Assembly (NCBI GenBank): GCA_031376425.1
Contig: JANMDR010000113.1
Span: 1 to 11,933 of the forward strand
Length of the DNA stretch: 11,933 nt
Reading direction: 5' to 3'
From: JANMDR01 sp031376425
GTDB lineage: Bacteria; Pseudomonadota; Gammaproteobacteria; Burkholderiales; Usitatibacteraceae
Of the stretch, positions 6,503 to 11,933 are shown piece after piece. A model generated the notes under the pieces. It had not been told where the DNA came from. It was given only the letters and a program-made list of their open reading frames with translations, and did not search any database. The position numbers were made by a program, and so were the translations under genes. Every line of letters starts with the position of its first letter. Positions within the stretch are counted from its first letter, which is position 1.

Positions 6503-6739
6503 CTATTTTTTACTAGGTACTTCGGCAACGGCATCATCAAATTTTTGCTTACCCAACCAGTCCGAAACTTGACGTTCAGTTTCTTCCTTGGTGATACCGT
6601 AAGCTTCTTGAATACGACCTACCAAGTGATCGCGTTTACCTGCGATTACGTCAAACTGGTCGTCAGTGAGCTTGCCCCACTGCTCCTTTGCCGTGCCTTT
6701 AAATTGCTTCCAATTTCCTTCTACGCGATCCCAGTTCAT
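6503..6739 (-). CDS. csbD: CsbD-family (YjbJ-like) stress protein
   Basis: 78 aa, a typical length for the family, with the canonical start MNWDRVEGNWKQFKG, then KEQWGKLTDDQFDVIAGKRD (17-36) and a C-terminal helix with GITKEETERQV. CsbD/YjbJ proteins are small, highly charged, helical cytoplasmic proteins strongly induced by general stress and at entry to stationary phase; their biochemical action is unsettled. AAAAGGA about 7 bases before ATG 6739 gives a strong ribosome binding site, in line with high expression. It has its own 148-bp upstream region with an inverted repeat (6807-6863) and a hairpin directly behind it, so it is probably its own transcription unit or the head of one. Confidence 0.95.
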   Translation of the reverse strand: MNWDRVEGNWKQFKGTAKEQWGKLTDDQFDVIAGKRDHLVGRIQEAYGITKEETERQVSDWLGKQKFDDAVAEVPSKK

Positions 6740-6806
6740 GGTGTATTCCTTTTAATTAGTTGGAGTATTACTTCTATCTGCCAGCACAATTACCAGCATA
6801 TTTACA

Positions 6807-6863
6807 GCTTATTTGCTTTGTAGAATGCAGTCTGTTGGTTAGCGTACACAGCAACAAATAAGC
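6807..6863. promoter_or_regulatory. 9-bp perfect inverted repeat upstream of the csbD-family gene
   Basis: GCTTATTTG (6807-6815) and CAAATAAGC (6855-6863) are perfect inverted copies 39 bases apart, in the gap between the AI-2E gene end and csbD. A direct repeat CCAGCA occurs twice at 12-base spacing near 6781-6800. No convincing -35/-10 pair was found. They may be regulator sites for csbD or a loose 3'-end structure for the AI-2E transcript. Confidence 0.3.
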
Positions 6864-6887
6864 AGCATTATTTTTTGCATGCGGCAT

Positions 6888-8240
6888 TTATTGCCCAAGA
6901 AAATCACCCAAAGGCTTGAGTGAATCCACATGATCGCAAATCACCTTTGCGATAGCAACCAAGGGTGCGCCTAACAGCAAGCCCCAAATTCCCCAGAGCC
7001 AGCCAAAGAATAGTAGCGAGATGAACAGCACTGCCGCATTCAGTTTGGCGAAGCGGCTTTGTAACCACGTCATAATGACAGAGCCGATAATAGCCGCCAC
7101 GATCATGGAACTGCCACCCACAAATAACGCATCGGTCACAGTGCCAAATTGCATGAATGCTGCGGCAGCTGAAAACAACGCCAACACCACCGATCCAAAG
7201 TATGGGATGAAATGCAAAACACCCGCCGTGATGCCCCATGCGCCCGCGTTCTCTAGTCCGAGCACTGAGAACAACAACCAAGTGCTAACGCCAACCAAAA
7301 TGTTGGCACCAACCATAGAAAAGAGATAGCGCTGGATCTGCACATTAATTTCATCCAACACACGTACCGTGTCTTTTTTACGTGAGAATGACGGTCCCAC
7401 CAGTTGCACTAATTTGCGTCTAAAATGATGTCCCGATGCCAGCAAAAAATAGGTCAACAAAATCACGATAGGTGCCTGTGATGCTACCGTGAATAGCAAA
7501 GCGGTCTGTACCAAAATATAGTCGCGTAACCAAACGCTGGGTTGTGATGGTAGTGTTGCTGGCACGCCGCCAGCAACCGAAGGCTTGTCGCCTGCACCCA
7601 CACCCTTAATATTTACGGGCGGCTTAGACTTCGCGGCAGTGCTATCTGGCGTGGTTGGTGTTATTGGTGTTATTACGGCTGTGTTGGCTGTAGGAACAGC
7701 CACACTGTTTGCGCTTACCGTCGCAGCGCCCCCCGTTACTGCCGTGGCTGTCCCCTGAAAGTCAGTGGCTGCTTCCTGCAGTTTTTGCAGTGCCGAGGGG
7801 CCGCTTTCCGCATTCCTCGCGATAAGCATTCTTACTTTTCGAGCCGCTTCCGGAAGCTTCTCAATCATTGCCGCGGCATCATCACCTAGGGAAACCAGCC
7901 CCCAGCAAGCGGCAGTCATGGCTGCCGCCAACACCACAGCAGCACCAAGCGGCTCAGGAATTCGTCGTGCCTTTAGCCAATCAACGAATGGTCGCAAAGC
8001 ATAACTTGCCAAAATGCCAATAAGCAGAGGTACAAAAAAAGCGCGCGCAAAATAAAGCGCAGCCACAACACCTAAAGCTGCAAGTATCGCCACACTAATC
8101 GCCATTGACGTTGTCGTGTTTTGAATTCCGAGTAAATCATGGTTCGCATCCGCGTTGTCCAGCCCTTCGGTTTGCGCTTCCATATTTATCGGAACATTGG
8201 CGGTACTGCCCGCAGCAGGTGCCGCAGCAGGGTTGCTCAT
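6888..8240 (-). CDS. AI-2E family transporter (PerM/TqsA-like) with a low-complexity periplasmic insert
   Basis: Inner-membrane protein of 450 aa in the AI-2 exporter-like family, whose members act as exporters or ion/solute transporters; the substrate here cannot be told. After a polar N-terminus, membrane helices lie at about 47-67, 69-85 and 98-118. A long periplasmic part (120-240) follows, then helices at about 248-268, 305-327, 332-360, 372-391 and 402-432. Family landmarks are HFIPYFGS (343-350) and the C-terminal GWLWGIWGLLLGAPLVAI (413-430). Residues about 165-232 are an unusual Thr/Pro/Ala/Val-rich insert with ITPITPTTP, which the family core does not need. The ATG overlaps the stop of the ferritin-like gene (ATGA), and there is no strong ribosome binding site, so translation is probably coupled. 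Confidence 0.9.
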   Translation of the reverse strand: MSNPAAAPAAGSTANVPINMEAQTEGLDNADANHDLLGIQNTTTSMAISVAILAALGVVAALYFARAFFVPLLIGILASYALRPFVDWLKARRIPEPLGAAVVLAAAMTAACWGLVSLGDDAAAMIEKLPEAARKVRMLIARNAESGPSALQKLQEAATDFQGTATAVTGGAATVSANSVAVPTANTAVITPITPTTPDSTAAKSKPPVNIKGVGAGDKPSVAGGVPATLPSQPSVWLRDYILVQTALLFTVASQAPIVILLTYFLLASGHHFRRKLVQLVGPSFSRKKDTVRVLDEINVQIQRYLFSMVGANILVGVSTWLLFSVLGLENAGAWGITAGVLHFIPYFGSVVLALFSAAAAFMQFGTVTDALFVGGSSMIVAAIIGSVIMTWLQSRFAKLNAAVLFISLLFFGWLWGIWGLLLGAPLVAIAKVICDHVDSLKPLGDFLGQ

Positions 8241-8869
8241 TTTTTGGCTTTGCGCGGCTTTGCCTCGTCGTTACCTTTGTGTTCTTGCTCACCATCTACA
8301 GCACCGTCGTGTTCAACAGTCACTGTTCGTTCCGGCACTGCTTGCGGTAGCAAATCGGCCAGCTCATCTGCGTGCTCTTCTTCCACAGCAAGTATGGATT
8401 CAAGCATGCGCTTGGTAGTGGGATCGTTATCCTGCAGATACTGGATAAAATTGCGATAGCTATCAATGGCAATACGTTCTGCAACAATATTTTCTTTGAT
8501 CATATCGAACAAAGAACTGCCCTCAACGTATTCCGCGTGGCTGCGCTGCGTCAGACTATCTGGTGAAAAATCGGGCTCGCCGCCAAGCTGAACAATGCGC
8601 TCGGCTATTTGGTCGGCGTGGCGTTGTTCCTCCTTCGAGTGCGCTAGAAATTCATTGGCAACGCTTCGCGAATGAATTCCCTTCGCCGTAAAGTGATGAC
8701 GGCGATACCGTAGCACGCAGACGATTTCTGTAGCCAAGGAATCATTTAGCCGCTTTAACACCTCAACTCTATTGGCGCTATACCCAGCGGTAACGGCACC
8801 TTGTTCTACATAATCGCGCGCCTGTTTACGGAGTTTTTTTGTCTCTAAAAACGAATTGTTATTTTGCAT
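8237..8869 (-). CDS. Ferritin-like / bacterioferritin-type di-iron protein
   Basis: 210 aa. A four-helix-bundle ferritin-like domain spans about 30-175. Ligands for a di-iron ferroxidase centre are in place: Glu48 (ATEIVCVLRY), Glu81 and His84 (EEQRHADQI), Glu131 (IVAERIAI), and Glu163 with His166 (EEEHADEL). The spacing Glu48-Glu81-His84 is the same as Glu18-Glu51-His54 of bacterioferritin. The position of the bacterioferritin haem ligand Met52 is Gln82 here, so haem binding of that type is not expected. Additions are a 30-residue N-terminal lead and a charged C-terminal tail (about 178-210) ending KPRKAKK. Likely role: iron oxidation/storage or peroxide protection in the cytoplasm. It could also be called a Dps-like or YciE-type relative. 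It is coupled to the AI-2E gene by a 4-base overlap. Confidence 0.85.
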   Translation of the reverse strand: MQNNNSFLETKKLRKQARDYVEQGAVTAGYSANRVEVLKRLNDSLATEIVCVLRYRRHHFTAKGIHSRSVANEFLAHSKEEQRHADQIAERIVQLGGEPDFSPDSLTQRSHAEYVEGSSLFDMIKENIVAERIAIDSYRNFIQYLQDNDPTTKRMLESILAVEEEHADELADLLPQAVPERTVTVEHDGAVDGEQEHKGNDEAKPRKAKK

Positions 8870-8980
8870 AATTGCCTAACATAAGTGGTCAACTAAGGAG
8901 TTTAAAAATTGAAAAATACTCAGAGCGCTTCTGTGAAAAAAAACGCTTGAATACTTATTAACGCAGCAAGATGTGGCAAA

Positions 8981-9292
8981 TTACTTGATGCGCATATCGT
9001 TTTTAACCGACTTCACACCACGCACACCACGCGCTACTTCAACCGCACGATTGATATTGGCTTGCGATGATACAAAGCCGCTAAGCTGAACAATGCCTTT
9101 AAAGGTTTCTACATTAATTTCAGCAGACTTTAAATCAGGTGCTTCAAAAATTGACGCTTTAACTTTAGTCGTAATAACGGTATCGTCAATGTATTCGCCG
9201 GTGCCTTCGTCACGCGGGGTTGACGCGCAACCCATCATAAAAAATACGGCTGCTACAGCAAAAAGTGAAAGCAAAGGTTTGAAATAGTTCAT
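8981..9292 (-). CDS. BON-domain lipoprotein (OsmY-like)
   Basis: 103 aa. The signal peptide ends in a lipobox-like MMGC, with Cys22 as the lipidation site. One BON domain spans about 36-103, with the typical pattern DDTVITTKVKASIF, EINVETFKGIVQLSGFV and AVEVARGVRGVKSVKNDM. BON domains bind membranes or phospholipids, and OsmY-type proteins are periplasmic or outer-membrane stress proteins. GGAGAA about 9 bases before ATG 9292 supports the start. It is the first gene of the leftward series, separated from the ferritin-like gene by 111 bp, and diverges from the Mla operon. A promoter candidate lies at 9326-9354. No T-run terminator with a stem is seen behind it, although an 8-base T tract (- strand) lies at 8937-8944. 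Confidence 0.92.
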   Translation of the reverse strand: MNYFKPLLSLFAVAAVFFMMGCASTPRDEGTGEYIDDTVITTKVKASIFEAPDLKSAEINVETFKGIVQLSGFVSSQANINRAVEVARGVRGVKSVKNDMRIK

Positions 9293-9325
9293 GATTATTT
9301 TCTCCAGAAGGGATTGAAATTTAAG

Positions 9326-9354
9326 ATTCTAATTTTGTGCACAGTAAGTACTAA
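9326..9354 (-). promoter_or_regulatory. Candidate sigma70 promoter for the BON lipoprotein gene
   Basis: Read on the - strand: TTAGTA (9354-9349), 17 bases, then TAGAAT (9331-9326), which gives five of six matches at -10 and three of six at -35. The start codon is 34 bases from the -10 box. A GTGCAC palindrome lies in the spacer. Confidence 0.35.
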
Positions 9355-9388
9355 GACACTAAACTCACTACTCCCCCGCGCACAAACA

Positions 9389-9453
9389 TATAATCTCAAA
9401 GGCGCTAATGCTTGGTCTGTGCGATAGCGTACGCAACATTGAAATAGCAATGT
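9389..9453 (+). promoter_or_regulatory. Upstream region of the Mla operon: TATAAT box and small inverted repeats
   Basis: A perfect TATAAT stands at 9389-9394, but no -35 box is found 16-18 bases before it. Downstream are the palindrome GCGTACGC (9427-9434) and a hairpin ACATTG-AAATAG-CAATGT (9436-9453). If the box is used, the leader to ATG 9533 would be about 130 bases. Confidence 0.25.
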
Positions 9454-9532
9454 CCTTACAGTTCCAGTTAGGTGCGCTGGCGTACAGATGTGGCCGCGTA
9501 GTTTGACTATCCTCAAGCTATTTACGTCATGT

Positions 9533-10750
9533 ATGAATATCGAGCCGCTATCGCCTGCAAGCATTGGTCAGCCCACTCCAGACAGCCTGGCGTTGTCTGG
9601 CGCTTGGAATATTTATGGCATCAGCACTATCGAGAAGGCGCTCGATGGCTTAAACATCGAACCCAATACAGTTAAATTTTGCGATGGGGCCAACGTTAGT
9701 GCACTAGATACTGCAGGCGCATGGCTACTGCAGAAATTGTTGCAACGGCTGAACAGCGATGGCGCGGCTATTGAGATCAGTAATTTGAAGCCGGAGTTCG
9801 CCAAACTTTTTAGCGCCGTATTGGAGCAAGTAGCTGACCAAGTTGCGAACGAAGCAGCACCAGCTGCCTCCACCTCACCTCCGTCATCTCCGTCACCTAA
9901 CTCACCCTCCCTACCAACCTCACCACCCACAAAGCCTACTCCGCAGAAAAAAGTGCCCTCAATAATTTCGCGCGTCGGCAAGGCTACAGCTGATGTCGCA
10001 GAACAAGGCATCGGCCTAATCAACTTCACTGGTGAGGTAGCCATTGTGTTCGCTACGAGCGCACTGAACCCGAAGCGTATTCGCTGGCGTCCCATTTTGT
10101 TTAATCTACGTACAGCAGGGTTTGATGCTTTACCTATTGTGGGATTACTGGCATTTTTATTAGGCATTGTCGTGGCTTATCAAGGCGCTGATCAGTTGCG
10201 ACAGTACGGTGCAAATATTTTTGTAGCAGACTTGGTTGGGGTATCCATGCTGCGTGAGTTCTCGCCGCTAATTACCGCCATTATTATTGCGGGCAGGTCA
10301 GGCTCTGCCTACGCCGCGCAAATTGGCACCATGGCTGTTACCGAAGAAATTGACGCTATGCGCACCATTGGCATCGCCCCGCTTGAGTTATTAGTGCTGC
10401 CGAAAGTCATTGCCTTGATGATTGCCATGCCATTGCTCACCGTGTTTGCTGATGCCCTTGGTGTTTTTGGCGGCATGCTCATGGCGCGGTCGCAACTTGA
10501 TGTGGGCTTTGCCGAATTTTTGGAACGCTTTGTAAAGGCGGTACATATCAGCACTTATCTTGTTGGCGTGGGCAAGGCGCCCGTATTTGCCGCCATCATC
10601 GTGTTGGTTGGGTGTTTTCAAGGCTTTAAAACCAAGGGCGGTGCCGATAGTGTCGGACGCCAAACAACCCGTAGCGTAGTCCAGTCTATATTCTTAGTCA
10701 TCGTTGCCGATGCCCTATTTTCAGTCATCTTCAGCGCTTTGGATTTATAA
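9533..10750 (+). CDS. mlaE: MlaE-family lipid ABC transporter permease with N-terminal STAS domain
   Basis: 405 aa from ATG 9533. Residues about 17-105 form a STAS domain (LALSGAWNIYGISTIEKAL and DGANVSALDTAGAWLLQKL), the fold of MlaB. A Pro/Ser-rich linker follows (about 109-140), then a permease of normal MlaE size (about 145-405). Landmarks in the permease are the interface segment after ALNPKRIRWRP, DALPIVGLLAFLLGIVVAYQ, GVSMLREFSPLITAIIIAGRSGSA, MAVTEEIDAMRTIGI, and the C-terminal FKTKGGADSVGRQTTRSVV. The protein sits in the inner membrane and with MlaF moves phospholipids between the membranes. The frame continues upstream to ATG 9488, but the extra 15 residues look non-coding. Neither start has a strong ribosome binding site. 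In E. coli the STAS partner MlaB is a separate protein; fusion removes the need for it. MlaF starts one base after the stop. Confidence 0.92.
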   Translation: MNIEPLSPASIGQPTPDSLALSGAWNIYGISTIEKALDGLNIEPNTVKFCDGANVSALDTAGAWLLQKLLQRLNSDGAAIEISNLKPEFAKLFSAVLEQVADQVANEAAPAASTSPPSSPSPNSPSLPTSPPTKPTPQKKVPSIISRVGKATADVAEQGIGLINFTGEVAIVFATSALNPKRIRWRPILFNLRTAGFDALPIVGLLAFLLGIVVAYQGADQLRQYGANIFVADLVGVSMLREFSPLITAIIIAGRSGSAYAAQIGTMAVTEEIDAMRTIGIAPLELLVLPKVIALMIAMPLLTVFADALGVFGGMLMARSQLDVGFAEFLERFVKAVHISTYLVGVGKAPVFAAIIVLVGCFQGFKTKGGADSVGRQTTRSVVQSIFLVIVADALFSVIFSALDL

Positions 10751-10751
10751 A

Positions 10752-11660
10752 ATGACCAGTAAAATTGCCATTTTAGAACGCCAACCACCGGCGCTGCCAA
10801 CCTTACCAGCCGCTGGCCACGATGTTGCGCCGCAGACGAATACGACTGCGGAAAATGTGATTGAAATGATCGGCATTAGCACCAGCTTCGGCAGCCATAT
10901 TGTGCATACCGACGTAAACTTTACAGTGCGTCGTGCCGAAATATTTGCCTTAATTGGCGGGAGTGGCTCAGGAAAATCCACTCTACTTCGCGAATTAATT
11001 TTACTGCACCATCCCAATGCCGGTACGGTACGCGTACTAGGGTTTGATCTGAAAAACATCGACGACAAAGATGCCTTGGCTTTGCGCCAGCGCTGGGGCG
11101 TGATGTTTCAACACGGCGGCCTATTTGGCGCGCTTACCGTACTAGAAAATATTGGCTTGCCGCTCCGCGAACACACCAAACTTTCCTATGCGTTGATCGA
11201 CGAAATCGCAGCGGCCAAGTTGCACATGGTGGGGTTGAAGCCCGAGGTGGGCGCACAGTTTCCCTCTGAACTCAGCGGCGGCATGATGAAACGGGCGTCC
11301 CTCGCCCGGGCATTGGCGCTTGATCCTGAACTACTATTTTTAGATGAACCCACAGCAGGGCTTGATCCTGTAAGTGCCGCAGGCGTTGATGCGCTAGTGA
11401 TGAAGCTGCGTGACCTGTTTGGACTAACCATTGTAATGATTACCCATGACCTAGACCTGCTGTGGCAGGTGGCCGACCGTGTAGCAGTATTGGCGGATGG
11501 CCTTGTGCAAGGCGTAGGTTCAATGCAAGAACTATCAACCATAGATAACCCAGCAATTAAGCAGTTCTTTGACGGCCCCCGTGGCCGCGCAGCCAATGAG
11601 CAAGCTGGCAGCGTAGAAACCAACACCAACACAGCGAGGACATCATCGAAACCAAAGTAA
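10752..11660 (+). CDS. mlaF: MlaF-family ABC transporter ATP-binding protein
   Basis: 302 aa. ATP-driven motor of the Mla phospholipid transporter, on the cytoplasmic face of MlaE. Visible motifs: Walker A GGSGSGKST (69-77), Q-loop MFQHGGLF near 117-124, ABC signature LSGGMMKR (174-181), Walker B LLFLDEP (194-200) with catalytic Glu199, D-loop AGLDP, and switch His232 (ITHDLD). A 35-residue Pro/Ala-rich lead precedes the ATPase fold, and a short polar tail ends the protein. The open frame reaches ATG 10704 inside mlaE, but ATG 10752 lies one base after the mlaE stop and is the natural operon start, likely by coupled translation. The 3' end overlaps the expected start of mlaD by about 16 bases. 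Confidence 0.95.
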   Translation: MTSKIAILERQPPALPTLPAAGHDVAPQTNTTAENVIEMIGISTSFGSHIVHTDVNFTVRRAEIFALIGGSGSGKSTLLRELILLHHPNAGTVRVLGFDLKNIDDKDALALRQRWGVMFQHGGLFGALTVLENIGLPLREHTKLSYALIDEIAAAKLHMVGLKPEVGAQFPSELSGGMMKRASLARALALDPELLFLDEPTAGLDPVSAAGVDALVMKLRDLFGLTIVMITHDLDLLWQVADRVAVLADGLVQGVGSMQELSTIDNPAIKQFFDGPRGRAANEQAGSVETNTNTARTSSKPK

Positions 11661-11827
11661 ATTACACCATCGTTGGCCTATTCGTCATCGTCCTGAGTGC
11701 GGCATTGATTGGCGGCGTGCTATGGCTGGCTGCAGGCGGCGCATTGCAAAAAAAGGTTGATCCCTACATGGCAATCTCAGAGGAGTCTGTAGCTCATGGC
11801 ACTCGGTTAAGCCCTGACGCCCCTTAA
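11645..11827 (+). pseudogene. mlaD: mlaD remnant: no standard start codon, cut by an insertion sequence
   Basis: From 11648 the frame reads ETKVNYTIVGLFVIVLSAAL, a membrane helix ending in WLAAGGAL, then KKVDPYMAISEESVA. This is the N-terminal anchor and the beginning of the MCE domain of MlaD, the periplasmic phospholipid-binding subunit. Homology stops after GCT 11792-11794; HGTRLSPDAP and a TAA at 11825 follow, which belong to the inserted element. Where ATG is expected, the codon before GAA is ATC (11645), and no ATG, GTG or TTG exists in this frame back to the TGA at 11597. GAGGA at 11636-11640 could serve an ATC start. So the gene is broken by the insertion and may already have had an impaired or very rare start. 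Whether the rest of mlaD lies beyond the window is unknown. Confidence 0.82.
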
Positions 11828-11831
11828 AAAG

Positions 11832-11906
11832 GTGGGCTGAGCACTCAAGTAGATGGTAATCTTTTGTTGCGAAACGAAAACCACCATCTATCGGAGGTCA
11901 GCCCAC
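11832..11906 (+). promoter_or_regulatory. Long hairpin enclosing the transposase ribosome binding site
   Basis: The outer stem GTGGGCTGA (11832-11840) with TCAGCCCAC (11898-11906) is perfect. The inner stem GTAGATGGT (11849-11857) with ACCATCTAT (11883-11891) has one G-U pair. The ribosome binding site CGGAGG (11892-11897) lies in the internal loop between the stems, and the start codon follows the outer stem directly. In RNA this would hamper translation of transcripts that enter from outside the element. Confidence 0.6.
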
Positions 11907-11933
11907 ATGAAGGATAGCAAACTTGAACGGTTG
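11907..11933 (+). CDS. Probable transposase, first nine codons only
   Basis: ATG 11907 opens a frame MKDSKLERL that runs off the window. CGGAGG eight to nine bases upstream is a strong ribosome binding site, and the position inside an inserted segment points to the transposase of the IS. The family cannot be read from so few residues; an ISAs1-type protein is one possibility. Confidence 0.5.

Larger units (their letters stand above)
11795..11933 (+). mobile_element. Left part of an insertion sequence inserted in mlaD (continues beyond window)
   Basis: The element is inferred from the sudden loss of MlaD homology after 11794 and the new gene start at 11907. Its left end is probably near 11795 (CATGGCACTCGG...), possibly a few bases either side because of the target duplication. 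The segment GGTTAAGCCCTGACGCC at 11805-11821 may be part of the terminal repeat. The general look (terminal region, short leader, transposase starting MKDSKLERL) reminds me of the ISAs1 family, but nine codons cannot decide this. The transposase lies in the same direction as the mla genes. Confidence 0.6.

Noticed and set aside
8930..8950. A-rich tract as intrinsic terminator of the BON gene
   Set aside because: The T run exists on the - strand but no GC-rich stem precedes it; nearby CGCTT copies are direct, not inverted.
9613..10167. 184-codon - strand frame inside mlaE
   Set aside because: Shadow of the STAS-linker-permease coding sequence, with a low-complexity translation of the Pro-rich linker.
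11186..11632. 148-codon - strand frame inside mlaF
   Set aside because: Shadow of the ATPase gene, whose motifs are all intact on the + strand.

Overview
The window looks like a chromosomal segment of a Gram-negative betaproteobacterium (inference). The basis is the set of families present: DUF4398/OmpA lipoproteins, a periplasmic protein with three Cys-pair repeats of a kind I associate with Betaproteobacteria, a YqjD/YqjE-type pair, and a STAS-fused MlaE permease. No rRNA, tRNA or CRISPR array was seen, and genus cannot be set from this sequence.

Layout. (1) Bases 1-1344 are the C-terminal part of a type I restriction subunit HsdR on the + strand, visibly GC-richer than what follows and cut by the window edge. 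(2) Bases 1345-1940 are a gene-poor junction with only weak short ORFs. (3) Bases 1941-9292 hold eleven genes, all on the - strand. In transcription order they are: a BON-domain lipoprotein, a ferritin-like protein, an AI-2E-type transporter (ATGA overlap with the ferritin gene), a CsbD-family protein, a periplasmic Cys-pair repeat protein, a coiled-coil protein made of 42-residue repeats, a YqjD/DUF883-type protein, a YqjE/holin-like membrane protein, a 189-aa protein in the place of YqjK, a DUF4398 lipoprotein, and an OmpA-type lipoprotein. The content (CsbD, BON, ferritin, YqjD, OmpA and DUF4398 lipoproteins) reads as an envelope and general stress island. (4) From 9533 on the + strand an Mla-type phospholipid transport operon starts divergently: STAS-MlaE permease, MlaF ATPase, then mlaD. 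(5) mlaD lacks a normal start codon (ATC where ATG is expected) and is cut after about 50 codons by an insertion sequence. The first nine codons of the likely transposase lie at the right edge, behind a large hairpin.

How the genes work together. The - strand genes probably form several transcription units: gaps of 59-148 bp containing inverted repeats separate most of them, while the ferritin/AI-2E pair and the two lipoprotein genes are tightly linked. The Mla genes are tightly packed (1-bp gap, then an overlap), but the break in mlaD probably leaves the permease and ATPase without their substrate-binding partner unless another copy exists. Restriction-modification DNA on one side and an IS on the other show that the island is flanked by mobile or exchangeable DNA.
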